Below, one piece after another: positions 1 to 10,160 of a DNA stretch of 64,000 nt. The translations under genes were made by a program, and so were the position numbers. The notes under the pieces are model-generated. The model did no database searches and was not told where the DNA came from. It was given only the letters and a program-made list of their open reading frames with translations. The stretch is from the NCBI RefSeq assembly GCF_902753875.1, contig NZ_CADDTS010000048.1, positions 269,206 to 333,205 of the forward strand. The letters run 5' to 3'. The stretch is from Acinetobacter bouvetii (GTDB lineage: Bacteria > Pseudomonadota > Gammaproteobacteria > Pseudomonadales > Moraxellaceae). Position 1 is the stretch's first letter. The number at the start of each line of letters is the position of its first letter.

Positions 1-542
1 CTTTCCTTATGTGAAGACTTCGCATTTAAAATATTGAAGCGCTTTTTTAAGTTGTAAAACCTATACTGAAATAACGGATTTTTCCAACGTATATCTATCT
101 AAGTAAAATCTGGGCATTCAAGCAGTTTTCAACATCCATGTGGAGAAATGAATGCAGCGAAAAACAGCTTTGAACACTTTACTCATCAGCTCGAGTGTTA
201 AGTAGCTATGCATAATTTCATCATCACTCTTATGAGTGACGAATAAAACATGGTTTCTGTAAATCACTTTAAACTGAACCATTCACCATCAAACCGAAAC
301 TTAAATCGTGAATCAAATACGGTTAAATCAGCATATCTGCTCTTTGCGTTTTATGGGTGAGTCCCTTTTTCAACGCCAAAAAACAATAAAATAATTATGG
401 CCCAATTGGAATTTTATTGATGATTATTGACCTCTCAGGTTCTCAATGATTGACTTTTAATTTTGGCTATGCAATTGCAAATCTAAACCGAAGTGAATTC
501 GGGTCTGTTGATTATCCTTCTATATTGCCCCTTTGTACTAAA
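1..542. other. Non-coding left edge
   Basis: No convincing gene, RNA or terminator is seen here. The short open frames lack ribosome binding sites and resemble nothing recognised. The stretch is AT-rich and leads into the tandem repeat at 543. Confidence 0.5.
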
Positions 543-610
543 AAGCAGTGCTTTTTATTTTCTTGCGCCAAAAACAAAGCAGTGCTTTTTATTTTCTTGC
601 GCCAAAAACA
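543..610. repeat. Two perfect tandem copies of a 34-bp unit
   Basis: Positions 543-576 and 577-610 are identical 34-base units that begin AAGCAGTGC and end GCCAAAAACA. A diverged third start (GAGCAGCGC) follows at 611. The copies lie about 110 bases before the TetR gene and run through no recognisable protein. Confidence 0.85.
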
Positions 611-631
611 GAGCAGCGCTTTGTTTTTGGC
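601..631. repeat. Inverted repeat at the end of the tandem array
   Basis: GCCAAAAACA at 601-610 is the exact complement of TGTTTTTGGC at 622-631, with an 11-base loop. It could be a weak terminator or a remnant of the repeat's own symmetry. No clear U-run follows. Confidence 0.55.
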
Positions 632-716
632 TCATATCCGACATTAGTTGAGTTGCCATCTCGCTGGTATAGGTATATGTTGAGTCCGCTTTTTATGTTT
701 TTCTGGGATCTGTCCG

Positions 717-1316
717 ATGAATACAGTACGTCAACAAAATTTTCAATTACGCAAAGAGAAAATTTTAACCATGGCGGAAACCCTGTTGTTAGATAACAAT
801 CAAGATATCACGCTTGCTGAACTTGCCTCTGAACTTGATATTGCCAAAGGCACCATCTATAAACATTTTAAAAGCAAGAATCAGCTCTATTTAGAACTGA
901 TTATTTTGAATGAAAAAAGATTATTGGAAATTTCGAAAAAATATAAAAATAATATTAAAACCTATGTATCCCAGTACATGCTCTATAACATGTTAAATTC
1001 CAACCGAACCATTTTATTGCATGTCATTGAAGAGCGATTAACCAATAATGAACGCAAACTGAAAGAATTATTTGAAGAACTGTATCAGGTGCGTGAAGAA
1101 CGCATTATTGAAATTAAAGACATGACCGATGAATATCTGAAATCCTTCAACAGTGCCATGTCAATTCGTGATTATTTATCCTATATCTGGACCGTCACTT
1201 ATGGCGCGTCGCTACTGCTCAATTCAACCCATTACCAGAAATCGATTGGTTCTCGTGAACGCCTGATTAAACTGTATATCAACCAGGCCTTAATGACCCC
1301 GGATAAAATCACCTGA
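717..1316 (+). CDS. TetR/AcrR family transcriptional regulator
   Basis: This 199-residue protein has the TetR layout: an N-terminal helix-turn-helix (about residues 28-55, with ITLAELASEL and KGTIYKHFKSK) and a variable helical ligand-binding part. The length is normal for the family. It converges on the LysR gene that ends 24 bases downstream, and nothing lies upstream in the window, so its target is unclear. The LysR/GMC/ALDH genes beyond it are possible targets. The start at 717 has only a weak GGGA-type ribosome site. The family is certain, the ligand is not. Confidence 0.88.
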   Translation: MNTVRQQNFQLRKEKILTMAETLLLDNNQDITLAELASELDIAKGTIYKHFKSKNQLYLELIILNEKRLLEISKKYKNNIKTYVSQYMLYNMLNSNRTILLHVIEERLTNNERKLKELFEELYQVREERIIEIKDMTDEYLKSFNSAMSIRDYLSYIWTVTYGASLLLNSTHYQKSIGSRERLIKLYINQALMTPDKIT

Positions 1317-1339
1317 TATCATCACCACAAATAAATGAA

Positions 1340-2275
1340 TTATTGATGAATGATTTTATGCATCGGATCATCTAAAACATTCATTTTCGAAAACAGTTCA
1401 TAACACATCTGACGTAGCCACTGATGGCTGGTTTTATGATGACAGGACATATGCCAATATTGCTTCACCGCATAGGTCGGAAAGTTAATCGGCGCATCAA
1501 AAATCTGTAAATTGCCACGCGACAATAACACTTCACTTAAATAATACGGTACGGTCGCAATCGCATCGGTTTCCTGCACCACCAACCCAACGCCCAGATA
1601 ACTGGGTAAGCGCATCAAGATATTGCGTTTCAGTTCTAAATTTAACAGCTCATTTTCAATATGGTAATGCCCCATTCCGGCATCAATATCGATATGAGGT
1701 TCATTAATATACTGTTCGGTGGTTAGACTGTTTTCGCTCAGTCGCGGATGGTTTTTCGAGGCAATCACCACATAATATTGTTCAAAGAGTTTTTGCTGAT
1801 AAAAACCATTTTCCAGATTGGGTAGAAAACCAATCGCCAAATCAATTTCACCATTGGCCATTTGATAACTGGTTTCAGAAGTAATGGCACGTACATTTAA
1901 ACGAATATGCGAAGCATGCTGTTTTAAATATTGCGAAATTTTAGGCAGCAACACCAAATGTGAAACATCGGTCATGGCTATGGTAAATTTTTGCTGTGAG
2001 GTAGTCTGGTCAAAATCAACCGTGAAATTATTGATAATTTCGACCTTACTTAGCGCTTCACTGACCAGAGGAAACAGCTGTTTCGACAACTCTGTCGGCA
2101 CCATTTCGTTGCCAATTCTCAAGAACAATGGATCGTTATAATGCTGTCGAATCTTGTTCAGAATATTACTGACTGTCGGCTGACTCATGGCGAGATAATC
2201 AGCTGCGACAGAAACACTTTTATATTTATAAATATAAAGAAAAACGCTCAGTAACTTACAGTCAAGCTCAAACAC
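1340..2275 (-). CDS. LysR family transcriptional regulator
   Basis: The 311-residue protein starts with a LysR winged helix-turn-helix (residues about 8-60, with SVAADYLAMSQPTVSNILNKIR) followed by a substrate-binding co-inducer domain. The start is GTG at 2275, preceded by AGGGAT in a good position. It is transcribed away from the GMC oxidoreductase and aldehyde dehydrogenase genes, the usual arrangement for a LysR protein that controls its divergent neighbour. By inference it senses an alcohol, an aldehyde or the derived acid. The inducer cannot be told from sequence. Confidence 0.9.
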   Translation of the reverse strand: MFELDCKLLSVFLYIYKYKSVSVAADYLAMSQPTVSNILNKIRQHYNDPLFLRIGNEMVPTELSKQLFPLVSEALSKVEIINNFTVDFDQTTSQQKFTIAMTDVSHLVLLPKISQYLKQHASHIRLNVRAITSETSYQMANGEIDLAIGFLPNLENGFYQQKLFEQYYVVIASKNHPRLSENSLTTEQYINEPHIDIDAGMGHYHIENELLNLELKRNILMRLPSYLGVGLVVQETDAIATVPYYLSEVLLSRGNLQIFDAPINFPTYAVKQYWHMSCHHKTSHQWLRQMCYELFSKMNVLDDPMHKIIHQ

Positions 2276-2552
2276 GAATCATATCCCTGATCTACTATTT
2301 TAAATCTACAACATCTTCTGCTTTTTTTTAGCTAATGCCAATGCTCATTTATGCCGAATATTGCATGTACTTTCAATCACGATCGTTAGCAGGAACATTT
2401 TTTTCATTAATTTTTATATTTAGCTCCATCCAAACAATCGAATATATATCTTTTCCAATATTGCTTCGGTAATATCAATTCAAACAAGTGATTAATAAAA
2501 TTAATTAACACTGAACAATAATAGAAAATCAAAAAACAGGAATAGCTTGTCT

Positions 2553-4160
2553 ATGGAACATAAAGCATTTGATTATATTGTGATTGGTGGAGGCAGTGCT
2601 GGCTGCGTTTTAGCTGCTCGCTTATCCGAAAATCCGGATATTTCAGTATGTTTATTAGAAGCAGGTGGTTATGGCAATAGCTGGATCGTTAATACCCCTG
2701 CTGCCGCTGTGCTAAGTATTCCAACCAAAATCAATAACTGGGCGTTAGAAACCGTGCCACAACCCGGGTTGAATGGCCGTAAAGGCTATCAACCACGTGG
2801 CAAATGTCTGGGTGGTTCATCCGCCATTAATGCCATGATTTATATTCGTGGCCATCAAAAAGATTATGATCAATGGGCGGCATTAGGCAATGAAGGCTGG
2901 AGTTATCAAGAGGTACTGCCCTATTTTATCCGCTCCGAAAACAATCAGGATATAGAAAACGAATATCACGGTAATGATGGACCATTATCTGTATCCAATT
3001 TACGCACCGATAGCATCTGGCACGAACGTTATATCACTGCGGCCAAAGAACAGGGTTATCGTATTCTGGACGAGTTTAATGCGGCAGACCAAGAAGGCTT
3101 GGGTGTGTATCAGGTCACTCATATGAATGGTGAACGTTGTAGCGCCGCACGAGCCTATTTATTTCCAAATTTGGAACGTCCAAACCTGACCATTTTAACG
3201 CATGCTGCAACAAAACGAATTTTGATTGAAAATAATGTCGCTGTAGGCGTTGAAGTGACCCATGCCGGTCAAGTCAAACAGCTACACGCCCATAAAGAAG
3301 TATTGTTAAGCGCAGGTGCCATCCATTCACCACAAATTTTAATGCTTTCAGGTATTGGTCATGAACAGGAACTGACCGAGCATGGCATCAATACCATTAA
3401 ACACTTGCCCGGTGTTGGAAAAAATTTCCACGATCATCCCGATTTTATTTTTAGTTATACCGTCACAGATACTGCTGGCACTTTTGGTGTGTCCTTGGGC
3501 GGTAGCGTGGATCTGGTTAAACAGATTTCGCGCTATCGTAAAGAACGCCGCGGCATGATTAGTACCAACTTTGCCGAATGTGGCGGTTTCTTAAAGAGTT
3601 CTACAGACAAAGACATTCCCAATTTACAGCTGCATTTTGTGGTGGCGTTGGTGGATAACCATGCACGCACCTTCCATGCCAGTCACGGCATTTCCTGTCA
3701 TGTCTGCTTGCTGAATCCTAAAAGTCGCGGCAGCATTAAAATTAGTGGTCCAAGTCTGGATGATCCACTGTTAATTGATCCAAATTTCTTTGGCGAAGCC
3801 GATGATCTGGAGGAAATGGTTAAAGGCTATAAATTGACCCAACAATTGATGCATTCCCCAGCCTTAAAAGTGCTGCATAAAAAAGATTTGTTCTGTGCTT
3901 CAGTCGACACAGATGACGACATTCGGCATATTTTGCGTGAACGTGCGGATACGGTGTATCACCCTGTCGGCAGTTGTAAAATGGGCGTAGATGACATGGC
4001 GGTGGTCGATCCGCAGCTTTGTGTGTATGGTATTGAAAACTTACGTGTTGTGGATGCTTCAATTATGCCCAATGTGGTGAATGGCAATACCAATGCACCA
4101 ACTATCATGATTGCAGAAAAAGCTGTCGATATGATTCGCGAGAAACAGTTACATGCTTAA
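2553..4160 (+). CDS. GMC family FAD-dependent alcohol/choline dehydrogenase
   Basis: This is a glucose-methanol-choline oxidoreductase of about 535 residues. Near the N-terminus it has the FAD dinucleotide fold (VIGGGSAGCVLAARLSE). The GMC signature follows around residue 85 (GGSSAINAMIYIRGH), and the C-terminal part has HPVGSCKMG and NTNAPTIMIAEKA. Such proteins oxidise primary alcohols to aldehydes and pass electrons to quinone or oxygen. The aldehyde dehydrogenase 63 bases downstream would take the product to the acid. The start is either ATG 2553 or TTG 2547; AGGA at 2538-2541 is compatible with both. BetA- and AlkJ-type enzymes are the closest recognisable relatives, and the substrate is open. 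Confidence 0.88.
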   Translation: MEHKAFDYIVIGGGSAGCVLAARLSENPDISVCLLEAGGYGNSWIVNTPAAAVLSIPTKINNWALETVPQPGLNGRKGYQPRGKCLGGSSAINAMIYIRGHQKDYDQWAALGNEGWSYQEVLPYFIRSENNQDIENEYHGNDGPLSVSNLRTDSIWHERYITAAKEQGYRILDEFNAADQEGLGVYQVTHMNGERCSAARAYLFPNLERPNLTILTHAATKRILIENNVAVGVEVTHAGQVKQLHAHKEVLLSAGAIHSPQILMLSGIGHEQELTEHGINTIKHLPGVGKNFHDHPDFIFSYTVTDTAGTFGVSLGGSVDLVKQISRYRKERRGMISTNFAECGGFLKSSTDKDIPNLQLHFVVALVDNHARTFHASHGISCHVCLLNPKSRGSIKISGPSLDDPLLIDPNFFGEADDLEEMVKGYKLTQQLMHSPALKVLHKKDLFCASVDTDDDIRHILRERADTVYHPVGSCKMGVDDMAVVDPQLCVYGIENLRVVDASIMPNVVNGNTNAPTIMIAEKAVDMIREKQLHA

Positions 4161-4223
4161 GGCCCGACTAAAAATAGGCTCCAACTCCATTTATTTTCTC
4201 AGCATGAGTAAAGGATATGCAGG

Positions 4224-5690
4224 ATGTTAAATCAGCAGATTGATCCCAATAGATATCAAAACCAAAATCAAAACAATTTTCAAAATCAGTCATCAGATTT
4301 CTCGACAGATTTACAGCAGCTTTTTGCCCAACAGCAACAGGCGTTTAGTGAAAATAGCTACCCCAATATCGAACAGCGCAGACAATATCTGAAGAAATTA
4401 AAGCAATTGATTTTAGACAATAAGAGTCAGATCAATACCGCGATTAGTCAGGATTTTTCCAATCGCAGTCATTCTGAAACCGAAATGTTTGAGGTCATGA
4501 CCAGCGTTTTGGGCATTAAATATGCCCTGAAAAACCTCAGAAAATGGATGCGGCCAAGTAAGCGGCATATCGGAATTCTGTTCCAGCCTGCGTCAGGTTA
4601 TGTTCTCTACCAACCGGTGGGTGTGGTTGGTATTGTAGTGCCGTGGAATTATCCACTGTTTTTAGCCATTGGTCCCCTTTGTCAGGCACTGGCTGCAGGG
4701 AATCGGGTGATGCTCAAAATGAGCGAATATACTCCTGAATTTTCTGCCCTGTTTAAGCAACTCATTGCAGAAGCCTTTCCTGAAGACTGGGTGACGGTGG
4801 TGACTGGGGATGCCGATGTGGCACAGCAATTTACTCGTTTGCCCTTTAATCACATCTTGTTTACCGGTGCCAGTGAAGTAGGTAAACACGTCATGCGCGC
4901 AGCGGCAGATAACTTGACCCCAGTAACGCTAGAACTGGGCGGCAAATCTCCTGCGCTGGTTTTGGCGGATGCCAATATTCGTGAAAGTGCGCGTCGGATC
5001 GCCTTTGGTAAGGCCATGAATGCTGGCCAAACCTGTGTGGCGCCTGATTATGTGTTGATTCCTGAATCATTACAGACACAGTTTATTGCAGAATATTCAG
5101 CTGCAATTCAGGAATTTTTCCCTAAACTGGCCGATAATCCGGATTACACCGCCATTATTAATGAACGGCAATTGCAACGCTTGCAGCATTATCTCGATGA
5201 TGCCCAAGCCAAGAACGCAACTATTCAAACCATCACCGAAGCCTCATCAGGACGGCGTTTGGCACATTATGTATTAAGCAATGTCAGCGATGATATGCAG
5301 GTGATGCAAAATGAAATTTTTGGCCCACTGTTGCCGATAGTCAGCTATCAACAGCTAGATGAAGCGATTGCCTATATCAATCAACGACCGCGCCCACTGG
5401 CTTTATATTATTTTGGCTACAACAAACAGGATCAGCAAAAAGTCCTGCTGCAAACTCATAGCGGTGGGGTCTGCCTGAATGAAACCCTCGTGCATGTCGG
5501 GCAAGAAGACTTGCCTTTTGGTGGTGTCGGCTACTCCGGCATGGGCAATTATCATGGCTATGAAGGTTTTGTGACCTTTAGTCATGCCAAAGCGGTGTTT
5601 AACCGCCCGAAATTCAGTCTCATGCACCTGTTCTATCCCCCTTATGGGACCTTGCTTCAACAGCTGATTTTGAAACTGTTTATTCGTTAA
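4224..5690 (+). CDS. Aldehyde dehydrogenase, coniferyl-aldehyde type
   Basis: The 488-residue NAD(P)-dependent aldehyde dehydrogenase has the family marks in order: VVGIVVPWNYPL, the nucleotide site FTGASEVGK, the general base motif LELGGKSPAL and the catalytic cysteine in NAGQTCVAPDYV. The short C-terminus (FGGVGYSGMGNYHGYEGF, then a hydrophobic tail) resembles coniferyl aldehyde dehydrogenases. It should form a two-step alcohol-to-acid pathway with the GMC enzyme upstream. The first 26 residues are oddly rich in Asn and Gln (14 of 26) and look like an added extension, but no other in-frame ATG occurs before residue 92. Confidence 0.9.
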   Translation: MLNQQIDPNRYQNQNQNNFQNQSSDFSTDLQQLFAQQQQAFSENSYPNIEQRRQYLKKLKQLILDNKSQINTAISQDFSNRSHSETEMFEVMTSVLGIKYALKNLRKWMRPSKRHIGILFQPASGYVLYQPVGVVGIVVPWNYPLFLAIGPLCQALAAGNRVMLKMSEYTPEFSALFKQLIAEAFPEDWVTVVTGDADVAQQFTRLPFNHILFTGASEVGKHVMRAAADNLTPVTLELGGKSPALVLADANIRESARRIAFGKAMNAGQTCVAPDYVLIPESLQTQFIAEYSAAIQEFFPKLADNPDYTAIINERQLQRLQHYLDDAQAKNATIQTITEASSGRRLAHYVLSNVSDDMQVMQNEIFGPLLPIVSYQQLDEAIAYINQRPRPLALYYFGYNKQDQQKVLLQTHSGGVCLNETLVHVGQEDLPFGGVGYSGMGNYHGYEGFVTFSHAKAVFNRPKFSLMHLFYPPYGTLLQQLILKLFIR

Positions 5691-5720
5691 AAAAACTGGC
5701 TACAGATGCAATATGCAATA

Positions 5721-5750
5721 AAAAAGCTGAAGATCAACTTCAGCTTTTTT
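5721..5750. terminator. Bidirectional intrinsic terminator
   Basis: AAAAAGCTGAAG (5721-5732) pairs with CTTCAGCTTTTT (5738-5749) around a five-base loop, with T-runs on both strands. It lies between the converging aldehyde dehydrogenase and cysK genes. Confidence 0.85.
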
Positions 5751-5860
5751 TGTTGCGTGATGGATAATGCTGCTGGATTAGATTTCTTGCATAATTGTAA
5801 ATACTCTGTTTATTTTCTCCTTCTAGAGAGAAATAAACAGGAATTGATACAAGAACTTTA

Positions 5861-6859
5861 TTAATCGGCAGAAATATCTTCAAACAAAACAGAAGATAAG
5901 TAACGTTCGCCGGCATCCGGTAAAATCACCACAATGTTTTTACCTCCGTTTTCAGGACGTGCTGCCAATTGCGCGGCTGCTGCCATCGCTGCACCACTTG
6001 AAATCCCCACCAAGATACCTTCATGTGTGGCTGTTTTACGCGCCCATTCAACAGCTTGGGCGCTGTCAATCGCAATTACTTCATCTACTAAATCCAAATC
6101 CAGATTTTTAGGAATAAAGTTGGCCCCAATGCCCTGGATTTTATGAGGTCCCGGAGTCAAAGGTTCACCACGTTTGGCTTGGCCAATAATTGGAGATTCC
6201 GCAGGTTCAACAGCAACTGAATAAAGCGGCTGGTTTTTCACCAGTTCGAAATAGCGTGAAATCCCAGAAATAGTACCGCCCGTGCCCACGCCCGACACTA
6301 AAATATCGACTTTACCGCCGGTCGCTTCCCAAATTTCAGGACCTGTGGTTTGTTCATGAATTTTCGGATTGGCCGGATTTTCAAACTGCTGCGGTAAATA
6401 ATACAGTTCCGGCTGTTCAGTGACTAAACGTACTGCTTCATCCACTGCACCTTTCATGCCTTTGGCCGGCTCAGTCAGCACCAGATTGGCACCAAAAGCC
6501 TTCAAGACTTTACGACGTTCAACACTCATACTGGCAGGCATGGTTAAGGTAATGGCATAACCTTTCGCAGCCGCAACGAATGCCAGTGCAATACCGGTAT
6601 TACCGCTTGTTGGCTCGACAATATGCATACCTAGTTTCAGCAAACCTTTTTCTTCAGCATCTGCAATCAGTGCAGCACCTACACGACATTTCACTGAAAA
6701 CGCAGGATTACGGCTTTCAATTTTAGCCAAAACTGTAGCATCTGATGTAATGGCACGATTAATACGAATTAAAGGTGTGTTTCCAATGGCTTGAGCATTA
6801 TCACCATAAACCGCTATACCTAAATTATTTGGCGTTGGAAAAGCAGAATCAGTACTCAT
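5861..6859 (-). CDS. cysK: Cysteine synthase A (O-acetylserine sulfhydrylase)
   Basis: This PLP enzyme of 332 residues makes cysteine from O-acetylserine and sulfide in the cytoplasm. The PLP lysine is K57 in [17 protein letters not shown] binds the substrate carboxylate, and GTGGTISG holds the cofactor phosphate. The length suits CysK. A 15-residue N-terminal lead precedes the usual start of the fold. An AAGGAGTTC sequence upstream of the ATG supports the start. The gene is divergent from plsB and stands alone. Confidence 0.95.
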   Translation of the reverse strand: MSTDSAFPTPNNLGIAVYGDNAQAIGNTPLIRINRAITSDATVLAKIESRNPAFSVKCRVGAALIADAEEKGLLKLGMHIVEPTSGNTGIALAFVAAAKGYAITLTMPASMSVERRKVLKAFGANLVLTEPAKGMKGAVDEAVRLVTEQPELYYLPQQFENPANPKIHEQTTGPEIWEATGGKVDILVSGVGTGGTISGISRYFELVKNQPLYSVAVEPAESPIIGQAKRGEPLTPGPHKIQGIGANFIPKNLDLDLVDEVIAIDSAQAVEWARKTATHEGILVGISSGAAMAAAAQLAARPENGGKNIVVILPDAGERYLSSVLFEDISAD

Positions 6860-7082
6860 TTGAACTCCTTGAGCTGTTTTTTGATTTTAAAGTCATTCAT
6901 TCATCATAAGCCATTTAGCCAGTGAAGATAAGTTTTTCTACCCCTATAGCTGTGCAATAGCATATGACTATGTTAACCAAATCATTACAACTTAAATGAC
7001 TTATTTGTCATCAATAAGGTTTGTATTTATTTAAGCAATTGCACACAATATCTCTCAAATGAAAACTGATTTAGGGAATCAA

Positions 7083-9587
7083 ATGTCTAATAAGGGTTAT
7101 AGCCGGTTCTATCGACAATTCACACAGAAAATTCTCGATAAAATCGTGACTCCTCAAGTCTTAGGCAATACTGAAGAATTAGAAAAAAATAGACAAAACC
7201 AATCAGATAAAAAAATCATTTGTTATGTCTTACAAGATGCTTCTTTAAGTAATACGGTTCTCATTGATACAGAAGCTAAAGCTCGCAAACTGCCTTCTGT
7301 TTTTGCGCCTTTTAGCATTCAGGACCTAAAAGAAGACGATTCCATTCTTGCTTTAAATGTTCCTAACTCTAAAAATGAAGCCTATCATTATTCAGCCAAA
7401 CTCATTCGACTGATTGAAGCTTTGGAAAAATATCCTGAGTATGATATTGAACTAGTGCCGGTAACCGTTTTGTGGGGCCGTTCTCCAGAATATGAAGATT
7501 CCTGGTTTAAAGCTTTATTTGCAGATGCCTGGGCTACACCTTCCAAATTAAAACAGGCTTTGAACATTTCTTTATATAGTCGCGAAAACTATATTGAATT
7601 TCACAAACCGATTTCACTAAAAGCAGCAATAGAAAAATCTAAAATTGAATATCCGAACTTTTCTCCAGCGCATTCGGTAGTGAAAGAATTAAATTCGAAT
7701 TTTAATAAATACAAAGAAGCCATTTTGGGTCCCGATTTATCCGACCGTCGTAATCTAATCAATAAATTAATGAAGACTGAAACGGTTCAGGATGCAATTC
7801 GTAAAGAAAGTATCGATCATAAAATCAGTATGTTTGAAGCAGAAAATCGGGCCAAAGGGTATTTAACCGAAGTGGTTTCTGATTTCTCTTATTCCACTTT
7901 GCGTTTTGCTGAACTGGCATTGACCAAACTCTGGACACAACTTTACGACGGCATTGAAGTACATAATTTCGATACGGTGCGTGAGCTGGCCAAAGATTAC
8001 GAGATTGTTTATACCCCATGCCACCGTAGTCATATCGATTATTTATTGCTGTCTTATGTGATTTTTAACCGCGGCTTGATGGTTCCGCATATTGCTGCGG
8101 GTATTAACCTGAACTTGCCGGTGGTCGGTCAAATCATGCGAGGTGGTGGTGCTTATTTTATTCGCCGCACCTTTAGTGGTAATGAACTTTATACCTCTGT
8201 ATTTAAAGAATATTTACACAGCCTTTTATCGCGTAATACGCCTTTGGAATACTTTATTGAAGGCGGCCGTTCACGTACCGGTCTGCTGTTGCCGCCGAAA
8301 AAAGGCATGCTGTCGATGACGGTACAAAGTCATTTACGTGGTGCAACCAAGCCGATTGCCTTTATTCCCACCTATTTTGGTTATGAAAAACTGATTGAAG
8401 GCACATCTTATTTAAATGAACTGAATGGCAAACCGAAAGAAGCCGAATCGATTTGGGGGATTTTGAGTTCAGTTCGTAAAATTGAAAAAGTCTTTGGTCA
8501 GGTACACGTCAATTTTGGCAAACCGGTTTTTCTGGATCAGGTTTTAAGCGATAATCAGGCCAAACATATTCAATTAAAAATTCATGATGAATTGCCACAA
8601 CCTGTCATTCAAACCGTAAATCAGGTTGCAAATTCAATTTTGGAAAATATCAATAAAGCAGTCGTGATTAATCCGATTTCTTTAATTTCACTTATTTTAC
8701 TGAATGCAGAAAATCATGCTTTAACTGAAAATGATTTAATTAAAAAAATTGATCAATATCGCCAAATATTAAAGCAAACAGAATATGATTCCAGAATGAT
8801 GATGACTAATTTATCAAATTCTGAAATTATTCAATACGCAGCTAAATTAAAGCAAGTCGAAATTTTTACCCAAAATAATCAAAACTGGATTCGCGTTGCG
8901 GAAAGTCAAAAAATTCTGTTAAGTTATTTTAGTAATAATATTTTGCACTGTTTTATTCTGCCGGCATTAATTGCAATGCTGATTCAAAGTTATAAAAAGA
9001 TATCTATTCATTATTTAATAGATGCCATAAAAAATATTTACCCTTATTTTAAAGAAGAGTTTTTCCTTAAATGGAATAGCAATGAATTAGATCAAGAAAT
9101 TACATTAGTAATTAAAAGCTTGGAAAAATTGGGCTGGATTATTACCCATACAGACCAGACTATTGCTATTCCATTAGGTGAACAAGCCCAGAACCAGCTA
9201 TTAGCATTGTCGCACTTAGCGAGTTCCAGTTTAAATAATATGCTCATGATTGCCGCCTTACTTCAACGGTACGCTCCTGTGCAATCACTCAACATCAAAG
9301 AATTGGAGAAAATGAGCAAAGCTGTTCTACACAAACTGTCGCAAACTCAACAAATCCAGTCTGGTTATTATTTTGACAGTGCAACATTAAAAAGTTTTAT
9401 TGCTGTTCTAAAACAAAATGAACTATTAAATATTCAAGAAGAGCATTTTGTTATAAGTGATGATTTTGAAGAAAAAATTTCTGCAATATTTAACTGGTAT
9501 AATCCTGAAATACGTCAGGCTATTACCGAAGCCAGTCATTTTAATGAAAAAGAATTAAAAGGATTTAAACAATCAAATAAAAACTAA
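7083..9587 (+). CDS. plsB: Glycerol-3-phosphate 1-O-acyltransferase PlsB
   Basis: This large inner-membrane-associated acyltransferase (about 834 residues) makes the first acylation in phospholipid synthesis, from glycerol-3-phosphate and acyl-ACP or acyl-CoA. The acyltransferase blocks are clear: the HX4D site HRSHID, then FIRRTFSGN, the FIEGGRSRTG substrate block and PIAFIPTYFGYEK. The size matches PlsB, not the short PlsC. An in-frame ATG at 7059 is also open, but AGGGA at 7073-7077 sits six bases before the ATG at 7083, which is therefore preferred. The gene is followed by its own terminator. Confidence 0.95.
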   Translation: MSNKGYSRFYRQFTQKILDKIVTPQVLGNTEELEKNRQNQSDKKIICYVLQDASLSNTVLIDTEAKARKLPSVFAPFSIQDLKEDDSILALNVPNSKNEAYHYSAKLIRLIEALEKYPEYDIELVPVTVLWGRSPEYEDSWFKALFADAWATPSKLKQALNISLYSRENYIEFHKPISLKAAIEKSKIEYPNFSPAHSVVKELNSNFNKYKEAILGPDLSDRRNLINKLMKTETVQDAIRKESIDHKISMFEAENRAKGYLTEVVSDFSYSTLRFAELALTKLWTQLYDGIEVHNFDTVRELAKDYEIVYTPCHRSHIDYLLLSYVIFNRGLMVPHIAAGINLNLPVVGQIMRGGGAYFIRRTFSGNELYTSVFKEYLHSLLSRNTPLEYFIEGGRSRTGLLLPPKKGMLSMTVQSHLRGATKPIAFIPTYFGYEKLIEGTSYLNELNGKPKEAESIWGILSSVRKIEKVFGQVHVNFGKPVFLDQVLSDNQAKHIQLKIHDELPQPVIQTVNQVANSILENINKAVVINPISLISLILLNAENHALTENDLIKKIDQYRQILKQTEYDSRMMMTNLSNSEIIQYAAKLKQVEIFTQNNQNWIRVAESQKILLSYFSNNILHCFILPALIAMLIQSYKKISIHYLIDAIKNIYPYFKEEFFLKWNSNELDQEITLVIKSLEKLGWIITHTDQTIAIPLGEQAQNQLLALSHLASSSLNNMLMIAALLQRYAPVQSLNIKELEKMSKAVLHKLSQTQQIQSGYYFDSATLKSFIAVLKQNELLNIQEEHFVISDDFEEKISAIFNWYNPEIRQAITEASHFNEKELKGFKQSNKN

Positions 9588-9609
9588 TCAGTGATATTTT
9601 GCACCAACA

Positions 9610-9639
9610 TAAGGCATTTAAATCAACTTAAATGCCTTA
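9610..9639 (+). terminator. Terminator of plsB
   Basis: TAAGGCATTTAA (9610-9621) and TTAAATGCCTTA (9628-9639) form a perfect 12-bp stem with a six-base loop, followed by TTTTATTTATA. Confidence 0.8.
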
Positions 9640-9729
9640 TTTTATTTATATAAGAATATCTGATAATCAACTTCATTAAAAACCATTAAAAATGTTACAT
9701 TTATATAATGTATTGAATTTTTCAAGCAT

Positions 9730-9768
9730 TATACTGCGTATATTCCTGTTGAGTAGTATGGAAATACT
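9730..9768. promoter_or_regulatory. Candidate operator region of the arsR-type gene
   Basis: Two short palindromes lie just before the start codon at 9771: TATAC-TGC-GTATA (9730-9742) and AGTAT-GGAA-ATACT (9755-9768). ArsR proteins often bind AT-rich palindromes over their own promoter. That these are operators is inference. Confidence 0.35.
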
Positions 9769-9770
9769 GT

Positions 9771-10088
9771 ATGAACACCGATCTTGAAATTGCTTCGATG
9801 CATGATTCTATTGATATTGTTGTCACAATATTAAAATCATTAGCTAATACAGATCGTTTACTTATTTTATGCTATCTCGCGAAGCAAGAATTAAATGTGT
9901 CACAAATAGAAGAATTAACCCAGATTAATCAGCCTACATTATCTCAACAGCTGATGATGCTACGTAAAAGCGATGTTGTATCTACTCGTCGTGATGGAAA
10001 ACAGATTTTTTATTCGATTAAAGATCAAAAACTGGTTCAGGTGTTGAATACTCTTTATCAACTGTATTGCCCTAAAAATCTAATTTAA
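9771..10088 (+). CDS. ArsR family regulator, persulfide-sensor (BigR/SqrR) type
   Basis: This small winged-helix ArsR protein (105 residues) has a recognition helix around NQPTLSQQLMMLR and the wing TRRDGKQIFYS. It lacks the metal-site ELCVCD of arsenic sensors. It has exactly two cysteines, C34 (in LLILCYL) and C100 (in LYCP), 66 residues apart. BigR and SqrR use the same spacing and contexts for a persulfide-formed polysulfide bridge. The gene directly precedes a SulP anion permease, so control of sulfur-anion transport by sulfide stress is a reasonable inference. Confidence is high for the family and moderate for persulfide sensing. Confidence 0.8.
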   Translation: MNTDLEIASMHDSIDIVVTILKSLANTDRLLILCYLAKQELNVSQIEELTQINQPTLSQQLMMLRKSDVVSTRRDGKQIFYSIKDQKLVQVLNTLYQLYCPKNLI

Positions 10089-10160
10089 TCATATTTTTAT
10101 AGTTAAATTCGCAAGACAGACTATTCAAGCTAAGACTTCTTAGCATTTTTTATGCATAAT

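Noticed and set aside
543..610. CRISPR-like repeats
   Set aside because: The two copies are directly adjacent without spacers and no cas gene is present.
450..796. Open frames of 65 and 82 codons over the 34-bp repeats
   Set aside because: They read through tandem repeats and the start of the TetR gene in another frame, have no ribosome site and repeat the same residues because of the DNA repeat.
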